Assembly: GCF_022539505.1 (NCBI RefSeq)
Contig: NC_061509.1
Span: 207,662,254 to 207,726,253, forward strand
From: Lolium rigidum
Lineage: Eukaryota; Streptophyta; Magnoliopsida; Poales; Poaceae
DNA: 64,000 nt
Reading direction: 5' to 3'
In this document: one piece after another, positions 34,892-46,535 of the stretch
Position numbering within the stretch: the stretch's first letter is position 1
How the letters are laid out: every line of letters starts with the position of its first letter
The notes under the pieces: generated by a model
Told to the model about the DNA's origin: nothing
The model's database searches: none
The model's input: the letters and a program-made list of their open reading frames with translations, nothing else
Translations under genes and position numbers: made by a program

Positions 34892-36590
34892 TGATGTCTA
34901 CGTTCCCCTCCTTTCCCGTAGACGGTGTTGGGCCTCCAAGAGCAGAGGTTTGTAGAACAGCAGCAAGTTTTCCCTTAAGTGGATCACCCAAGGTTTATCG
35001 ATCTCGGGGAGGAAGAGGTCAAAGATATCCCTCTCATGCAACCCCGCAACCACAAAGCAAGAAGTCTCTTGTGTCCCCAACACACCTAATAGGTGCACTA
35101 GTTCGGCGAAGAGATAGTGAAATACAGGTGGTATGAATAAGTAGTAGCAACGGCACCGGAAAAGTGCTTTGCCCGGGACAATAAACAAGCGATGAGTAAC
35201 GCAGCAGTAGTAACGCATAGAAACAAGTAAACAAGCAGCGATAGCAGTATTTAGGAACAAGGCCTAGGGATTAGACTTTCACTAGCGGACACTCTCAACA
35301 TTGATCACATAACAGAATAGATAAATGCATACTCTACACTCTTGTTGGATGATGAACACATTGCGTAGGATTACACGAACCCTCAATGCCGGAGTTAACA
35401 AGCTCCACAATAATGCTCATATTTTAGTAACCTTTAGTGTAAGATAGATCAAAAGACTAAACCAAGTACTAACATAGCATGCACACTCGTCACCTTCATG
35501 CATATGTAGGAGGAATAGATCACATCAATATTATCATAGCAATAGTTAACTTCGCAATCTACAAGAGATCATGATCATAGCATAAACCAAGTACTAACAC
35601 GGTGCACACACTGTCACCTTTGCACACGTGCAGGAGGAATAAAACTACTTTAATAACATTGCTAGAGTAGCACATAGATAAATTGTGATACAAACACATT
35701 GCAATCATAAAGAAATATAAATAAGCACCTCACTATGCCATTCAACAGTGAATAAGTATTCTATGAAATATAGCCTAAGAGACCCACACGGTGCACACAC
35801 CTGTCACCTTTACACACGTGGGACAAGGAGTCTCCGGAGATCACATAGGTAAAACTCACTTGACTAGCATAATGACATCTAGATTACAAGCATCATCATA
35901 TGAATCTCAATCATGTAAGGCAGCTCATGAGATTATTGTATTGAAGCACATAGGAGAGAGATGAACCACATAGCTACCGGTACAGCCCCGAGCCTCGATG
36001 GAGAACTACTCCTCCTCATGGGAGCAGCAGCGGTGATGAAGATGGCGGTGGAGATGGCAGCGGTGTCGATGGAGAAGCCTTCCGGGGCACTTCCCCGCTC
36101 CGGCAGGGTGCCGGAACAGAGACTCCTGTCCCCCAGATCTTGGCTTCGCGATGGCGGCGGCTCTGGAAGGTTTTCCGTATCGTGGTTCTTTGCCTCAGGG
36201 GTTTCGCGACGGAGGCTTTATATAGGCGAAGAGGCGGCGCAGGAGGGTCGAAGGGGTGGCCACACCATATGGCGGCGCGGCCGGGGCCCGGGCCGCGCCG
36301 GCCTATGGTCCGGGGGCCCGAGTGCCCCCTCCGGTCCTTCCCGGGTGTTCTGGATGCTTCCGATGAAAATAGGAACCTGGGTCTTGATTTCGTCCGATTC
36401 CGAGAATATTTCGTTACTAGGATTTCGAAACCAAAAACAGCGAAAACGAGAACCGGCACTTCGGCATCTTGTTAATAGGTTAGTTCCGTAAAATGCACGA
36501 ATATGACATAAAGTGTGCATAAAACATGTAGGTATCATCAATAATATGGCATGGAACATAAGAAATTATCGATACGTCGGAGACGTATCA
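34892..36590 (-). repeat. LTR D (1699 bp), extra LTR
   Basis: Starts TGATGTCTACGTTCCCC like B and C, and ends GACGTATCA followed by AAGCA, the same flank as LTR C. An additional LTR that a simple nested insertion does not explain. Confidence 0.85.
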
Positions 36591-37152
36591 AAGCATAATC
36601 AATTTTATTAGTTGTAGTGGGAGCAAATTCAACAAAGTAGCTATCATTATTATTCTCATCAAGTGTAGGAGGCATAGTATAATCACAACAAAATTTACTC
36701 TCCATTAGGTGGCACCAAAAGACCACTATCATTATAATCATCATATATGGGAGGCAAAGTATCATCAAAGAAAATTTTCTCCTCAATGCTTGGGGGACTA
36801 AAAAGATCATGAAAACCAGCTTCCCCAAGCTTAGAACTTTCTATATCATTATCAACAATGGTGTTCAAAGCGTTCATACTAATATTACTACCAGCATGCA
36901 AATAAGATTCCATAGGTTTTTTTAATTTTCGCATCAAACAATCCATGTTTTAAATCAGGAAATAGAATAAGAAGCTCATTGTTGTCCATTATGCCAAACT
37001 AGTGTAAACAAGAAACAAAAAGATGCAATTGCAGGATCTAAAGGAAATAGCTTCGAGCACACACACAACGGCGCCAGAAAAGTACTTTACCTAGGACCGG
37101 AGTATGAGTGCTTTTTACCTTTCCTCCCCGGCAACGGCGCCAGAAAAGTGCT
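36591..37152 (-). pseudogene. Outer element leader and N-terminal part of the 240-codon ORF
   Basis: Minus strand. ATG at 36989. An extra T in a T-run near 36915 shifts the frame, and four bases (ATAG) are lost near 36703. It ends at the insertion point AAGCA (36591-36595). PBS is at 37125-37142 (TGGCGCCGTTGCCGGGGA), with a second partial copy (TGGCGCCGTTG) near 37067-37077. Confidence 0.75.
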
Positions 37153-38876
37153 TGATGTCTACGGGAGCTTCTATTCTTGTAGACAGTGTTGGGCCTCCAA
37201 GAGCAGAGGTTTGTAGAATAGCAGCAAGTTTCCCTTAAGTGGATCACCCAAGGTTTATCGAACTCGTGGAGGAAGAGGTCAAAGATATCCCTCTCATGCA
37301 ACCCTGCAACCACAAAGCAAGAAGTCTCTTGTGTCCCCAACACACCTAATAGGTGCACTAGTTCGGCGAAGAGATAGTGAAATACAGGTGGTATGAATAA
37401 GCAGTAGCAACGGCACCAGAAATGTGCTTTGCCTAGGACAGTAAACAAGCAGTAGTAACGCAGTAGTAGTAACGCAGCAGTAGTAACGCAAAGAAACAAG
37501 TAAACAAGCAGCGATAGCGATATTTAGGAACAAGGCCTAGGGATTAGACTTTCACTAGTGGACACTCTCAACTTTGATCACATAACAGTAATAGATAAAT
37601 GCATACTCTACACTCTTGTTGGATGATAAACACATTGTGTAGGATTACACGAACCCTCAATGCCGGAGTTAACAAGCTCCACAATTCAATGTTCATATTT
37701 AAATAACCTTAGAGTGCATGAAAGATCAATTCGACTAAACCAAGTACTAACATAGCATGCACACTGTCACCTTCATGCTATGTACGAGGAATAATACACA
37801 TCAATACTATCATAGCCATAGTTAACTTCATAATCTACAAGAGATCATAATCATAGCATAAACCAAGTACTAACACGGATGCACACACTGTCACCATTAC
37901 ACCGTGCAGGAGGAATAAAACTACTTTAATAACATTTGCTAGAGTAGCACATAGATAAATTGTGATACAAAACACATTGCAATCATAAAGGGATATAAAT
38001 AAGCACTTCACTACGCCATTCATAACAGTGAGTAAGTATTCTGTGAAATATAGCCTAAGAGACCCACACGGTGCACACACTGTCACCTTTACACACGTGG
38101 GACAAGGAGTCTCCGGAGATCACATAAGTAAAACTCACTTGACTAGCATAGTGACATCTAGATTACAAGCATCATCATATGAATCTCAATCATGTAAGGC
38201 AGCTCATGAGATTATTGTATTGAAGCACATAGGAGAGAGATGAACCACATAGCTACCGGTACAGCCCCGAGCCTCGATGGAGAACTACTCCCTCCTCATG
38301 GGAGCAGCAGCGGTGATGAAGATGGCGGTGGAGATGGCAGCGGTGTCGATGGAGAAGCCTTCCGGGGGCACTTCCCCGCTCCGGCAGGGTGCCGGAACAG
38401 AGACTCCTGTCCCCCAGATCTTGGCTTCGCGATGGCGGCGGCTCTGGAAGTTTTTCCGTATCGTGGTTTTTCGTATCAGGGGTTTCGCGACGGAGGCTTT
38501 AAGTAGGCGGAAGGGCAACGTGAGGGGCCACACGGGGGCCCCACACCACAGGTCGGCGCGGCCAAGACCTGGGCCGCGCCGCCCTATGGTGGCGGCCCCT
38601 CGTGGCCCCACTTCGACTCCTCTTCGGTCTTCCGGAAGCTTCATGGCAAAATAGGACCCTGGGTCTTGATTTCGTCCAATTCCGAGAATATTTCGTTACT
38701 AGGATTTCTGAAACCAAAAACAGCAGAAAACGACAGAATCGGCTCTTCGGCATCTTGTTAATAAGTTAATTCCAGAAAATGCACGAATATGACATAAAGT
38801 GTGCATAAAACATGTAGATATCATCAATAATGTGGCATGGAACACAAGAAATTATCGATACGTCGGAGACGTATCA
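37153..38876 (-). repeat. LTR E (1724 bp), outer 5' LTR
   Basis: Starts TGATGTCTACGGGAGCTTC like LTR A, and ends GACGTATCA followed by the RT target sequence. Confidence 0.88.
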
Positions 38877-39443
38877 GCGCTCAACATCTTCTCAATCTCC
38901 TTCTTGACTTCTTCTAGAATTTCGGCCTTCATCTGCCGTGCTCGTTGCTGGAACGGCCGAAATCCTTTCTTAAGAGGTAGCCGATGCTCAATGATGCTCC
39001 TATCTAGCCCGGCATCTCTCGTATAATCCTGTGCAAAACAATCTGGGTACTCTTTCAACATAGCTATCATCAGGCCCCTCAGATGCGGATCTAACTTTTT
39101 GCTGATAAATGTTGGTCGTGGCTTATCCCCGGGACCAATGTCGATCTCTTCTAGCTCATCAGCTGACGTAAATCCATATCCTAGCTTTCCGTCGCCCGTC
39201 GGATCGATGTTGAACACGAAGCAGTAACGTATGGTGAGGATAATTTTGGCCGATTGCCGGAATCGGCCTCCATGTTGATTGAATTGCTCAATGAAGGTTT
39301 ACAACTTGCATGTGCTCCCTTACAGGAGGGAGTCTCCCTACCACGACTACGTGACATGTTTGCAGTGAGATCCTTGCTTTTTATTTTTTGGGGCCGATCG
39401 CAGGGATCGGCCTTGCCACGTATATCGATGGATGTTGCTCTTG
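38877..39443 (-). pseudogene. RT N-terminal region and pro-RT spacer of the Tat-like element
   Basis: Minus strand. Frame 39217-38877 reads into the RT N-terminus (LPLKKGFRPFQQRARQMKAE, then EEVKKEIEKML) and is broken by the 16-kb insertion. Between it and the protease stop (39218-39443) lies noncoding sequence with several ATCGGCC words. In some Tat relatives this place holds an intron or recoding region; here that is only a possibility. Confidence 0.8.
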
Positions 39444-39971
39444 CTACTCTATCAGGCCGGTGGATAAGACCAGCCTCACCCCGTTTTTTGTCACCTCGAT
39501 GCGATCACAGCCATCCAAACTGATTCCAGAGAGCGGCTCTTGGTCTTCCGAGTCCCAAATGTTCATGCCGGCTATTGAGACGTCGATCGAATCATCTGCA
39601 TGCACGACTTCTACGTCGTCTCCATCCCACTGTATTAGACATTGGTGCATTGTAGATGGAATGCAGCAGTTGGCGTGAATCCAATCCCTTCCTAGCAGGA
39701 CAGCGTTGGTACTCTTGCTGTCGACGATGAAGAATGTTGTTGGGATCATCTTTCGGCCTACGGTTAGATCCACGTTCAGGACACCTTGCGTCCCCGATGC
39801 TTGGCCGTTGAAGTCGTTTAGTGTGACGTTGGTCTTGATCAGATCGGCACTGGAGCGTCCTAAACGCCGTAGCATGGAATATGGCATTATATTTACCGCC
39901 GCTCCCGTGTCAACCAACATCCTGCCGATGGGCTGCCCATTGATATAACCTTTGAGGTACAGGGCCTTCAT
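39444..39971 (-). pseudogene. Aspartic protease of the Tat-like element
   Basis: Minus-strand frame of 175 codons with a clear retropepsin core: MLVDTGAAVNIMPYS (catalytic DTG near residue 22) and a VLLGRDWIHAN flap/end motif near residue 92. It is separated from gag by an in-frame TAA (39975-39977) and from RT by a noncoding spacer. The protease itself looks undamaged. It would cleave Gag and Pol in the particle. Confidence 0.82.
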
Positions 39972-39977
39972 GTGTTT

Positions 39978-42656
39978 TTAGCCCTTTTCCCGTGGCTTCT
40001 CAAAGATGACTAGCCGTGGACCGCAGTCAAACTGTGCTATCGGCACTTCTTCCATCCCTGGGGCATGAAACTCTGATGGAAGGAAGAACACCATGTTTGT
40101 GCCAGCCGATGTATCTGCATCGGCTTTCGTTTGCTTGGGACGCCAAACTTTCTTTGGTGGACGAGTCTCTTCGTCCAAAGTCTGCTGAATTTTCGCGGCC
40201 AGATCGGGCCGCGCTTTCCTCAACGTGTAAAAGTATCGCGCTTCGGCTTGCTCCAAGCTACGTAGCCGCTGAACCCTACGCTTTTGGGAGTGGCTGAGTC
40301 CATCGGGGCACCACCTTGGCCGGTGGTACCTATCCTCTTCTTCATCTTCCGACTCCTCAAAGTCTTCATCTTGAGAGGACTCAGCTCGTTTGTTCTGTGG
40401 CGGGAGAGGTCCTAGACGCTTGAAAACTGAAACTTCCCCTGCATCCTTCTTCCGGCGTCTACACTCCGGGCAGTTGTCGATGGTAGGCAATCGGCTCATC
40501 CCTGAATACCAGCAGTGTTTGAAGAAGGGACAGTCCCAGTGTCTATCCATATCCTCCTGTTCCCTTGACCTCTCCTTAGCGCGGTGCTCACGCCCTTCGT
40601 CGTCTCTGTCATGCCGACGGTACCTTCCTTTATCTTCATCAGACCGATTGTATCTTTCGTCGTTTCTGTCGTACTGCCGACGTCGGTCATACTGATATTC
40701 ATATTTGTTGAGGAGGTGCGTGGAGAGTGGCTTTTGGTATCGCACGCTTCTCACTTGTTCCTTGGTGAGGTACCGCTTATCATCATATCGGGGCCGGTCG
40801 CGTGGATCGGCCTCCTCCTTTTCCTTGTTGCGAGAGTGACTGCTTTCCTCTTTATCCTTGCCATGGTGGCGCACAGGCCCTGCCATGTTGACATTGCACG
40901 AGAAATCCAGTTGACGCCTCGCGGAGTGGTTAGGTTCCACCATGTTGACGCCAGGGAACGGATGTGTGTCCACTTTCATGGCAAACTGTCCGAAAAGCAA
41001 TCGGCCTTGTTCTATCGCCATTTGGATCTGCTGACGAAACACCTTGCAGTCATTGGTGGTATGGGTGAACGAGTGATTCCATTTGTAGTACGGCCTCCCG
41101 TTCAATTCTTGTGCTGTAGGGATCTTATGGCCGTCGGGTAGCTTCAGTTGTTTTTCCTTGAGCAATAGATCGAAAATCTACTCAGCTTTGCTCAAATCGA
41201 TGTCAAACCCTTTTGCAGGCCCTTGTGGTTTTACCCATTTGCAGGACACGGGATTTGCCCCCCGAGCCCATTCAGCTACAGCCACCTCCAGGTACGGTGC
41301 AGGGTCTTCAGCTTCTTCCATCTCAACCAGGCCTATCGGACGCTTGAACTTGTCTTGGTACAATTCAGGGTGCCGCTGCTCATACGATGTGAGTTTCTGC
41401 ACCATGTGCGACGATGAACTGTACTCTGCTTGGGAAGTCAGATCTTTGATCGGCGTTGCGAGGCCCAATACTGCCAGCTCGATCGCTTCCTTCTCAGATA
41501 AACGAACCGAATAACATCGGTTCCTGACAGTCCTGAAACGTTGGATGTATTCAGACACTGTTTCTCCCCGCGTCTGCCGCATCTGGGCTAGATCGGCAAT
41601 GCCAGCTTCGGTAGCATCTGAATGATATTGCACATGAAACTGCTCCTCTAGCTGCTTCCATGTGCGGACTGAGTTTGGTGGCAACGAGGTGTACCACCCA
41701 AAGGCTGATCCCGTAAGAGATTGTGCGAAAAACCTCACACGTAACGGGTCTGATACTGAAATCAAGCCCAGCTGTGCCAAATATCGGCTTACGTGCTCTA
41801 TCGAGCTAGATCCTTCTGCTCCATTGAATTTTGAGAACTCAGGGAGCCGATACTTGGGTGGCAGCGGGATCAGGTCATACTCGTCCGGGTACGGCTTGGA
41901 ATAGCCGATTGTTTTCCTCTTCGGCAAGATGCTGAATTGGTCTCTCAAGATGGTGCTGATCTGTTCCATGGTATTAGCTGTAGGGACCGAACCTTCATGG
42001 CTCATTCTAGTAGCATATTTTGCCAACCATGCTTGTTTGTCAGCGTCTTCTCCAGAAATCCCTGTTGGTGCAACCTGGCTTGTGCGCGCCAAGGCATTGC
42101 AGTCCGGCACGTATGTGCACACGTATCCATGTGGGATCTCCTTAGGTGGCTCATATAGGATCTGGCAATCGCTAGGATCACCTCCCACCTTGTAGACGAC
42201 GTACGCCGGTGAACCCGGCGGCTCTGGTGCTGCAAGCGCGAATGGTAGCGGTGGTCTAATCTGGAGCGGTGTCTCTCCCTGGTGAGTCCCTAGGGTAGGT
42301 CCTGACGGGGAGTACTGATGCTTCATGATTTCATGCACCACACGGACCGCGACGCGCTCGAGAGTATTCACCAGGCTCTCAGAGTAGCGGTGCAGAGAAT
42401 GAGCCGCCATGTAATTGATTTCCTGGCGCAGAGCTCTGGTACGTTCCTCCGAAGGGGTAGAGAGGTCCACCCCGTCAAGAACACCTTCCGGGGAGAACCC
42501 TTTCCACCTTACGCCATGGGAACGGGTCCTCACGAAGGAGCCGATGAGATCGGCTTCCAAGATGGCTTTCATCTCATCATACTTCTTCTTTTGCTCTTCC
42601 GGCAGATCTGCGTACGTGACTGGTTCGCCAACCACCTCCTCCGCAGCTTTTGACAT
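39978..42656 (-). pseudogene. gag of the Tat-like element, one in-frame TAG
   Basis: Minus strand. The first true ATG is at 42656 (MSKAAEEVVGEP); the longer frame begins with GTG inside the primer binding site, so I prefer the ATG. Residues about 260-400 carry the retrotransposon gag domain, with RVRFFAQSLTGSAFGWYTSL and QMRQTRGETVSEYIQRFR. An in-frame TAG at 41178-41180 interrupts it. The same frame continues with a zinc-binding type region (YYKWNHSFTHTTNDCKVF), a long Arg/Asp-rich DRDDE segment and an Arg-rich tail to 39978. Without the TAG the protein would be about 890 residues. The TAG could be a mutation or a readthrough site; mutation is more likely, given the other stops. Confidence 0.8.
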
Positions 42657-42699
42657 GGTTGCTGCAGATGTCGATGTTGTTGTTGTTGCAGAATGTCCC

Positions 42700-42717
42700 A
42701 CCGGGCGTGCCAGAATG
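42700..42717 (-). other. Primer binding site of the Tat-like element
   Basis: On the minus strand CATTCTGGCACGCCCGGT directly follows the 5' LTR end; TGGCACGCCCGGTGGGAC is a common plant gypsy primer site. Confidence 0.75.
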
Positions 42718-43884
42718 TGTTGCGGTCAAAAACCCACCGGCGAGTATCGACGGGCAACACAGTAGAGCCGGGAGGCTCCCAGGATTGCGGCTGACCCTGG
42801 TCCCTCGGGCGACGGCCCGCAATGCCTTCTGGCACACGTCCCGGTGCTTACGAGGGCGTGCCACCCGACCTATACCCGGTCGGGAAGGTGATGGATTGCT
42901 TCGACTAGTTTCCCGCATGGCAAACACGTAAACATTAAACACGAGCCCCGATCGGCTCTTAAATTGTCTCGTGGATCGGCTCAAAGAGCCGATTGCCCCA
43001 TGGTTCATGTTAGATTTATAAGGACATGGGGATCATGCTTTATCAATATCAAGCTAAGCTAATCTACGATAGTCTAGGGTTTTCACTGTATAATCGGAAC
43101 ATCCTATGCGCAATTGAGCCTAGCAGATACGTAAGATGATGGAAAACCAGCCCTAAAGAGGCCTAAAAACCAACGTGATGTTGATCCCCGGAACAATCCC
43201 TCTAGAACTTAATAAACCACACCTCACGCACTACCGGATCCTTCAACCCATTTATAAGGCCTAACCATACGGATATCAAACCAATCCTTGAAGAACAAGG
43301 AGCAACTATAACGGATTAGATCTACTAGATCATGAACAAGCAAGATGCTGCCCTTACACCTAAAATAGGTGTAAGGGCAGCTAGATATCGAGGGGTAGCG
43401 TAGCTAAACAAGTATATCGTGAAAGCATTGTCATCAACCCCAAAACACCTAAGATAAGGGTGTTGCTCGCCATCAAAAAGGCTTCAGCACGAGCAACACC
43501 AACAACGAATAAACTGATACTGCCTAGATCGCAAGATGCGATCTAGGCATCATGTTGCTTACCCGGGAGAAACCCTCGAAACAAGGGGCGGCGATGCGCC
43601 TAGATTGATTTGTTGTGAACGTGATCGTCCTCCTTTCTCGATAACCCTAGATACATATTTATAGTCCGTAGACTTTCTAACTTGGGAATAAACCCAACCG
43701 TGTACGAGCTAAACTCTATCTCTTAATTCTAACCGACACGTATCCTAATATAATTTACAGATACACGGGCAATCTTGCCCAAACTTCTTGTACAAGGCCG
43801 GTTCGGGAATATTTTCCATGTATATCTTCTAAGCCCATTTAATCACGACCCATCTCCAGACTTGGTCAAATTCTGGTGATAACA
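42718..43884 (-). repeat. 5' LTR of the Tat-like element (1167 bp)
   Basis: Element orientation TGTTATCACC to GACCGCAACA. It contains the same three hairpins (first at 43347-43381; third at 43520-43550 with one terminal mismatch) and TATA (43657-43664). Right flank AATAC. Confidence 0.88.
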
Positions 43885-44347
43885 AATACTCACTCTTTAT
43901 TTCTACTTTTTTTCCACATTGTTATGTTTTTTAGGTGCAAAATTTGTGTGAGCGCATTCTCTTAGTGCGCATTATACATGTTATGTTATTTTATAATGAC
44001 TCCACTCATGAAAATGTCTTGCTTGCAGATGGTTGAATGATCATAAAATGGCAGCTACTTTTGGTTGCCTTCTATAATAGAAACAGCAAATGAAGCTCAG
44101 ATGCATTTATATATGAAGTTTTAGCACACGGATAAAAAACATTGTTCGAGCAGTAGGGAAGCTCTAGAAAACAGACATATTATTTGAACATAATTCGATT
44201 CTTATTTTATCTTAATCTCTTCTAAATATTGTTAGCAACAAGAAAACAATACATTAGATGTGAAGATTCAAATATATGGAATACTAGGCGGGGCAAGTGC
44301 GCGGGCCACCCGGCTAGTTTATTAAAAAGATCAATCACATGGGAGTT
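43885..44347. other. Unassigned sequence between Tat-like element and CACTA 1
   Basis: AT-rich, no ORF of note. Around 44280-44330 a GC-rich patch (GGCGGGGCAAGTGCGCGGGCC) followed by CTAGTTTATTAAAAA resembles the terminal part of some degenerate plant transposons, but I cannot name it. Ends with the GTT target duplicate of CACTA 1. Confidence 0.4.
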
Positions 44348-44394
44348 CACTAGTAGAAAAAGAGGTTTCCATACGAACCCTTTAGTCCCCAAAA

Positions 44395-44605
44395 TGTCCG
44401 AACCACGACTAATGGGGTCTTTAGTCGTGGTTCTGCAGGCGAACCGCGACTGAAGGTCTGGGCCCAGCGGGTTCGGTCGACAGCTGGTGTCCGGGCGGGG
44501 CTTTAGTCGCGGTTGGCCAGGCCAACCACGACTAAAGGTCCTCAGGCCTGGCCTGAAGGCCTTTAGTCGCGGTTGGCCAGGCCAACCGGGACTAAAGGCC
44601 CACCC
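44395..44605 (+). repeat. CACTA 1 left subterminal repeats
   Basis: Repeated TTTAGTCGCGGTTGG and CCAACCACGACTAAAG arms arranged as palindromes around a CCAGG centre (about 44501-44540 and 44558-44600). In CACTA elements such arrays bind the transposase. Confidence 0.8.
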
Positions 44606-44606
44606 C

Positions 44607-44613
44607 TATAAAT
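44607..44613 (+). promoter_or_regulatory. TATA box of CACTA 1
   Basis: TATAAAT right after the subterminal repeats and about 330 bp before the transposase ATG. Confidence 0.5.
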
Positions 44614-44934
44614 GCACTTCAAAGACACTCCACTTAGCAACTTGGTGTGCCACTTCTATTCACAAGGGGTGGTGGGTTTGCCTTGGATCCTCTTATGCAC
44701 ACAAGGTGTTCGATGAAATGCCCGAGAGCATGAAACAAACATGATATGAAGTGTCCGAGCCACACTTAAGGTTTCTCATTTATTTTTCCTCCTCGATCGC
44801 GGTTAGCAACTTGAACCTTTCATGTGTCATTGATAAAATATGCATGTGTGTAGTTCATTGTTTAATTTCTATTATTTCTAGCTAGTTAGTTTAACAAATG
44901 CATGATGGTTAATTATATACTTTATATAGTAATA

Positions 44935-45816
44935 ATGCAGATGAATCGGCAGTGGATGTACGGTAACCGACTCTCGGGGGAGTTCATTACGGGTTTGAAT
45001 GATTTCCTCGTAGTGGCTAATGAGAACAAGCAGGGGGGTTTTGTTATCTGTCCATGTGCTGCCTGTAAGAATAAGAAGGGTTACTCTTCCTCAAGAGTCG
45101 TTCATGTGCACCTGCTTCGGCACAGTTTCATGCCAAACTATAATTGTTGGACCAAGCATGGAGAAAGAGGCGTTAGAATGGAAGAAGATGAAGAAGGGGA
45201 TGATATCGATGACAACTATCCTGATCATTTCGGTGATACTTTAATGGAGGATGCTGAAGGAGGGGAAGCAGAAGGGGAAGATGAAGGGGAGGGTGAAGAA
45301 GAGGCACATGATGAGCCCGTTGATGATCTTGGTCGGACTACTGCTGATGCACGGAGACGCTGCGAAACTAAAAAGGAGAGGGAGAATTTGGATCGCATGT
45401 TAGAGGATCACAAAAACTCGCTGTACCCAGGATGCGATAATGGTCTGAAAAAGCTGGGCTGCACACTGGATTTGCTGAAATGGAAGGCACAGGAAGGTGT
45501 AGCCGACTCAGGATTTCAAAATTTGCTGAAAATGTTGAAGAATATGTTTCCAAAGAATAACGAGTTGCCCGCCAGTACGTACGAAGCAAAGAAGGTTGTC
45601 TGCCCTCTAGGTTTAGAGGTTCAGAAGATACATGCATGCATTAACAACTCGATCCTCTACCGCGGTGAATACGAGAATTTAAATGAATGGCCGGTATGCA
45701 CTGCATTGCGTTATAAGATCAGAGGCGATGACCCTGGTGACGATGTTGAGGGCGAGAAACCCAGGAAGAGGGTTCCCGCCAAGATGATGTGGTATGCTCC
45801 TATAATACCACGGTGA
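44935..45816 (+). pseudogene. CACTA transposase, N-terminal part
   Basis: ATG at 44935 or 44941; MNRQWMYGNRLSGEF matches the transposase-associated N-terminal domain of En/Spm TNP2 proteins. It has a zinc-binding CPCAACKN motif and a TKHGERG motif. A long acidic region follows, and then the start of the transposase (Transposase_21) region: LPASTYEAKK, KIHACINN and MWYAPIIPR. At 45811 it breaks off and stops within a codon or two; the catalytic region is gone. Transposase binds the element ends and cuts them. This copy cannot act alone. Confidence 0.82.
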
Positions 45817-45817
45817 T

Positions 45818-46057
45818 GTGGATATTCAGCCACTGGGGACCAATCTATGTGGATACTATGTGTGTGAGTTCATCCGGCGATACACCTCTGAGCGGAGGGC
45901 TGAGGATATCAACTTGTGGAGGAATGACTTGCGGAAGAAGCTTAATCCAGAAGCTCGCTTCCGACCAATTCAAGAGGAATTGACAGGATTTTTGATTCAG
46001 GAAGTCCTCCATCCTAAAGTAGAACACTATTATGAGGACGAAGAACTTCTAATTTGA
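45818..46057 (+). pseudogene. Ulp1-type cysteine protease, C-terminal fragment
   Basis: The frame after the deletion joint reads DIQPLGTNLCGYYVCEFIR, the conserved Gln...Cys active-site end of C48 (Ulp1/SUMO protease) domains, then a helical tail ending EDEELLI. The His and Asp catalytic residues, which lie upstream, are missing. Many plant CACTA and Mutator elements carry such a domain downstream of the transposase. Here it is out of frame with the transposase start. Confidence 0.75.
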
Positions 46058-46314
46058 TAAATTGTATATGGAAACTTGTTTGAAGTTGTTCTTGTATATG
46101 GTCACCCGAGACTGAATATTATATATTCCTCTTGAATTGTTCTTGTTTGAAATTTCAAACTTGTTTGAAATTGTATATTCATATGCATCAACGTGTAACG
46201 TGTATATAGTAGCGTATAATATGTGTAGTGAAACTTCTTTAAAATTAAAATAAAACACAAAATAAAATATAAAAGAAATAAAACACAACAAAAAGAAACC
46301 AGATTTAGGGGGTA

Positions 46315-46535
46315 ACCTTTAGTCCCGGTTGGTCTGGCCAACCGCGGAGACCTTTAGTCCCGGTTGGTCTGGCCAACCGCGACTAAAGGTCCTCCGCCTC
46401 GATGAGCGCCTGCCACCCACGTGGATGGGCCTTTAATCGCGGTTCGTAAGCAACCGCAACTAAAGGGGGGCCTTTAGTCTCGCATATTTAGTCCCGGTTG
46501 CGCAACCGAGACTAAAGCCCGTTACCAACCGGGAC
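46315..46535 (+). repeat. CACTA 1 right subterminal repeats
   Basis: Copies of CCTTTAGTCCCGGTTGG and CAACCGGGACTAAAG in both orientations just inside the right end. Confidence 0.8.

Larger units (their letters stand above)
22875..38876 (-). mobile_element. Outer pol-less Athila-lineage element with nested copies, 16 kb
   Basis: Bounded by LTR A (22875-24600, 3' LTR) and LTR E (37153-38876, 5' LTR), which share their sequence variants. Flanks are GGCGC on the left and GCGCT on the right. The shared four bases GCGC are duplicated, and removing the insert restores the RT frame between LSA and the following Gly. An inner element plus a duplicated block (27528-36590) is inserted in its ORF with TSD AAGCA. 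Confidence 0.88.
17881..43884 (-). mobile_element. Tat-like Ty3/gypsy element, interrupted by a 16-kb insertion
   Basis: Minus strand. The 5' LTR is at 42718-43884, followed leftwards by PBS, gag, protease, RT, RNase H plus a second archaeal-type RNase H, integrase, an antisense ORF, polypurine tract and a partial 3' LTR at 17881-18868. The 22875-38876 insertion sits in RT; without it the element would be about 10 kb. Over their shared 988 bp I count roughly 17 differences between the LTRs, mostly transitions, which suggests a fairly young insertion. The word ATCGGCT/AGCCGAT recurs throughout. The outer target site duplication cannot be checked because the 3' LTR is truncated. Confidence 0.88.

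Noticed and set aside
22875..38876. Regular repeats considered as a CRISPR-like or satellite array
   Set aside because: The repeat units are full LTRs with target site duplications and primer sites; retroelement nesting explains them.
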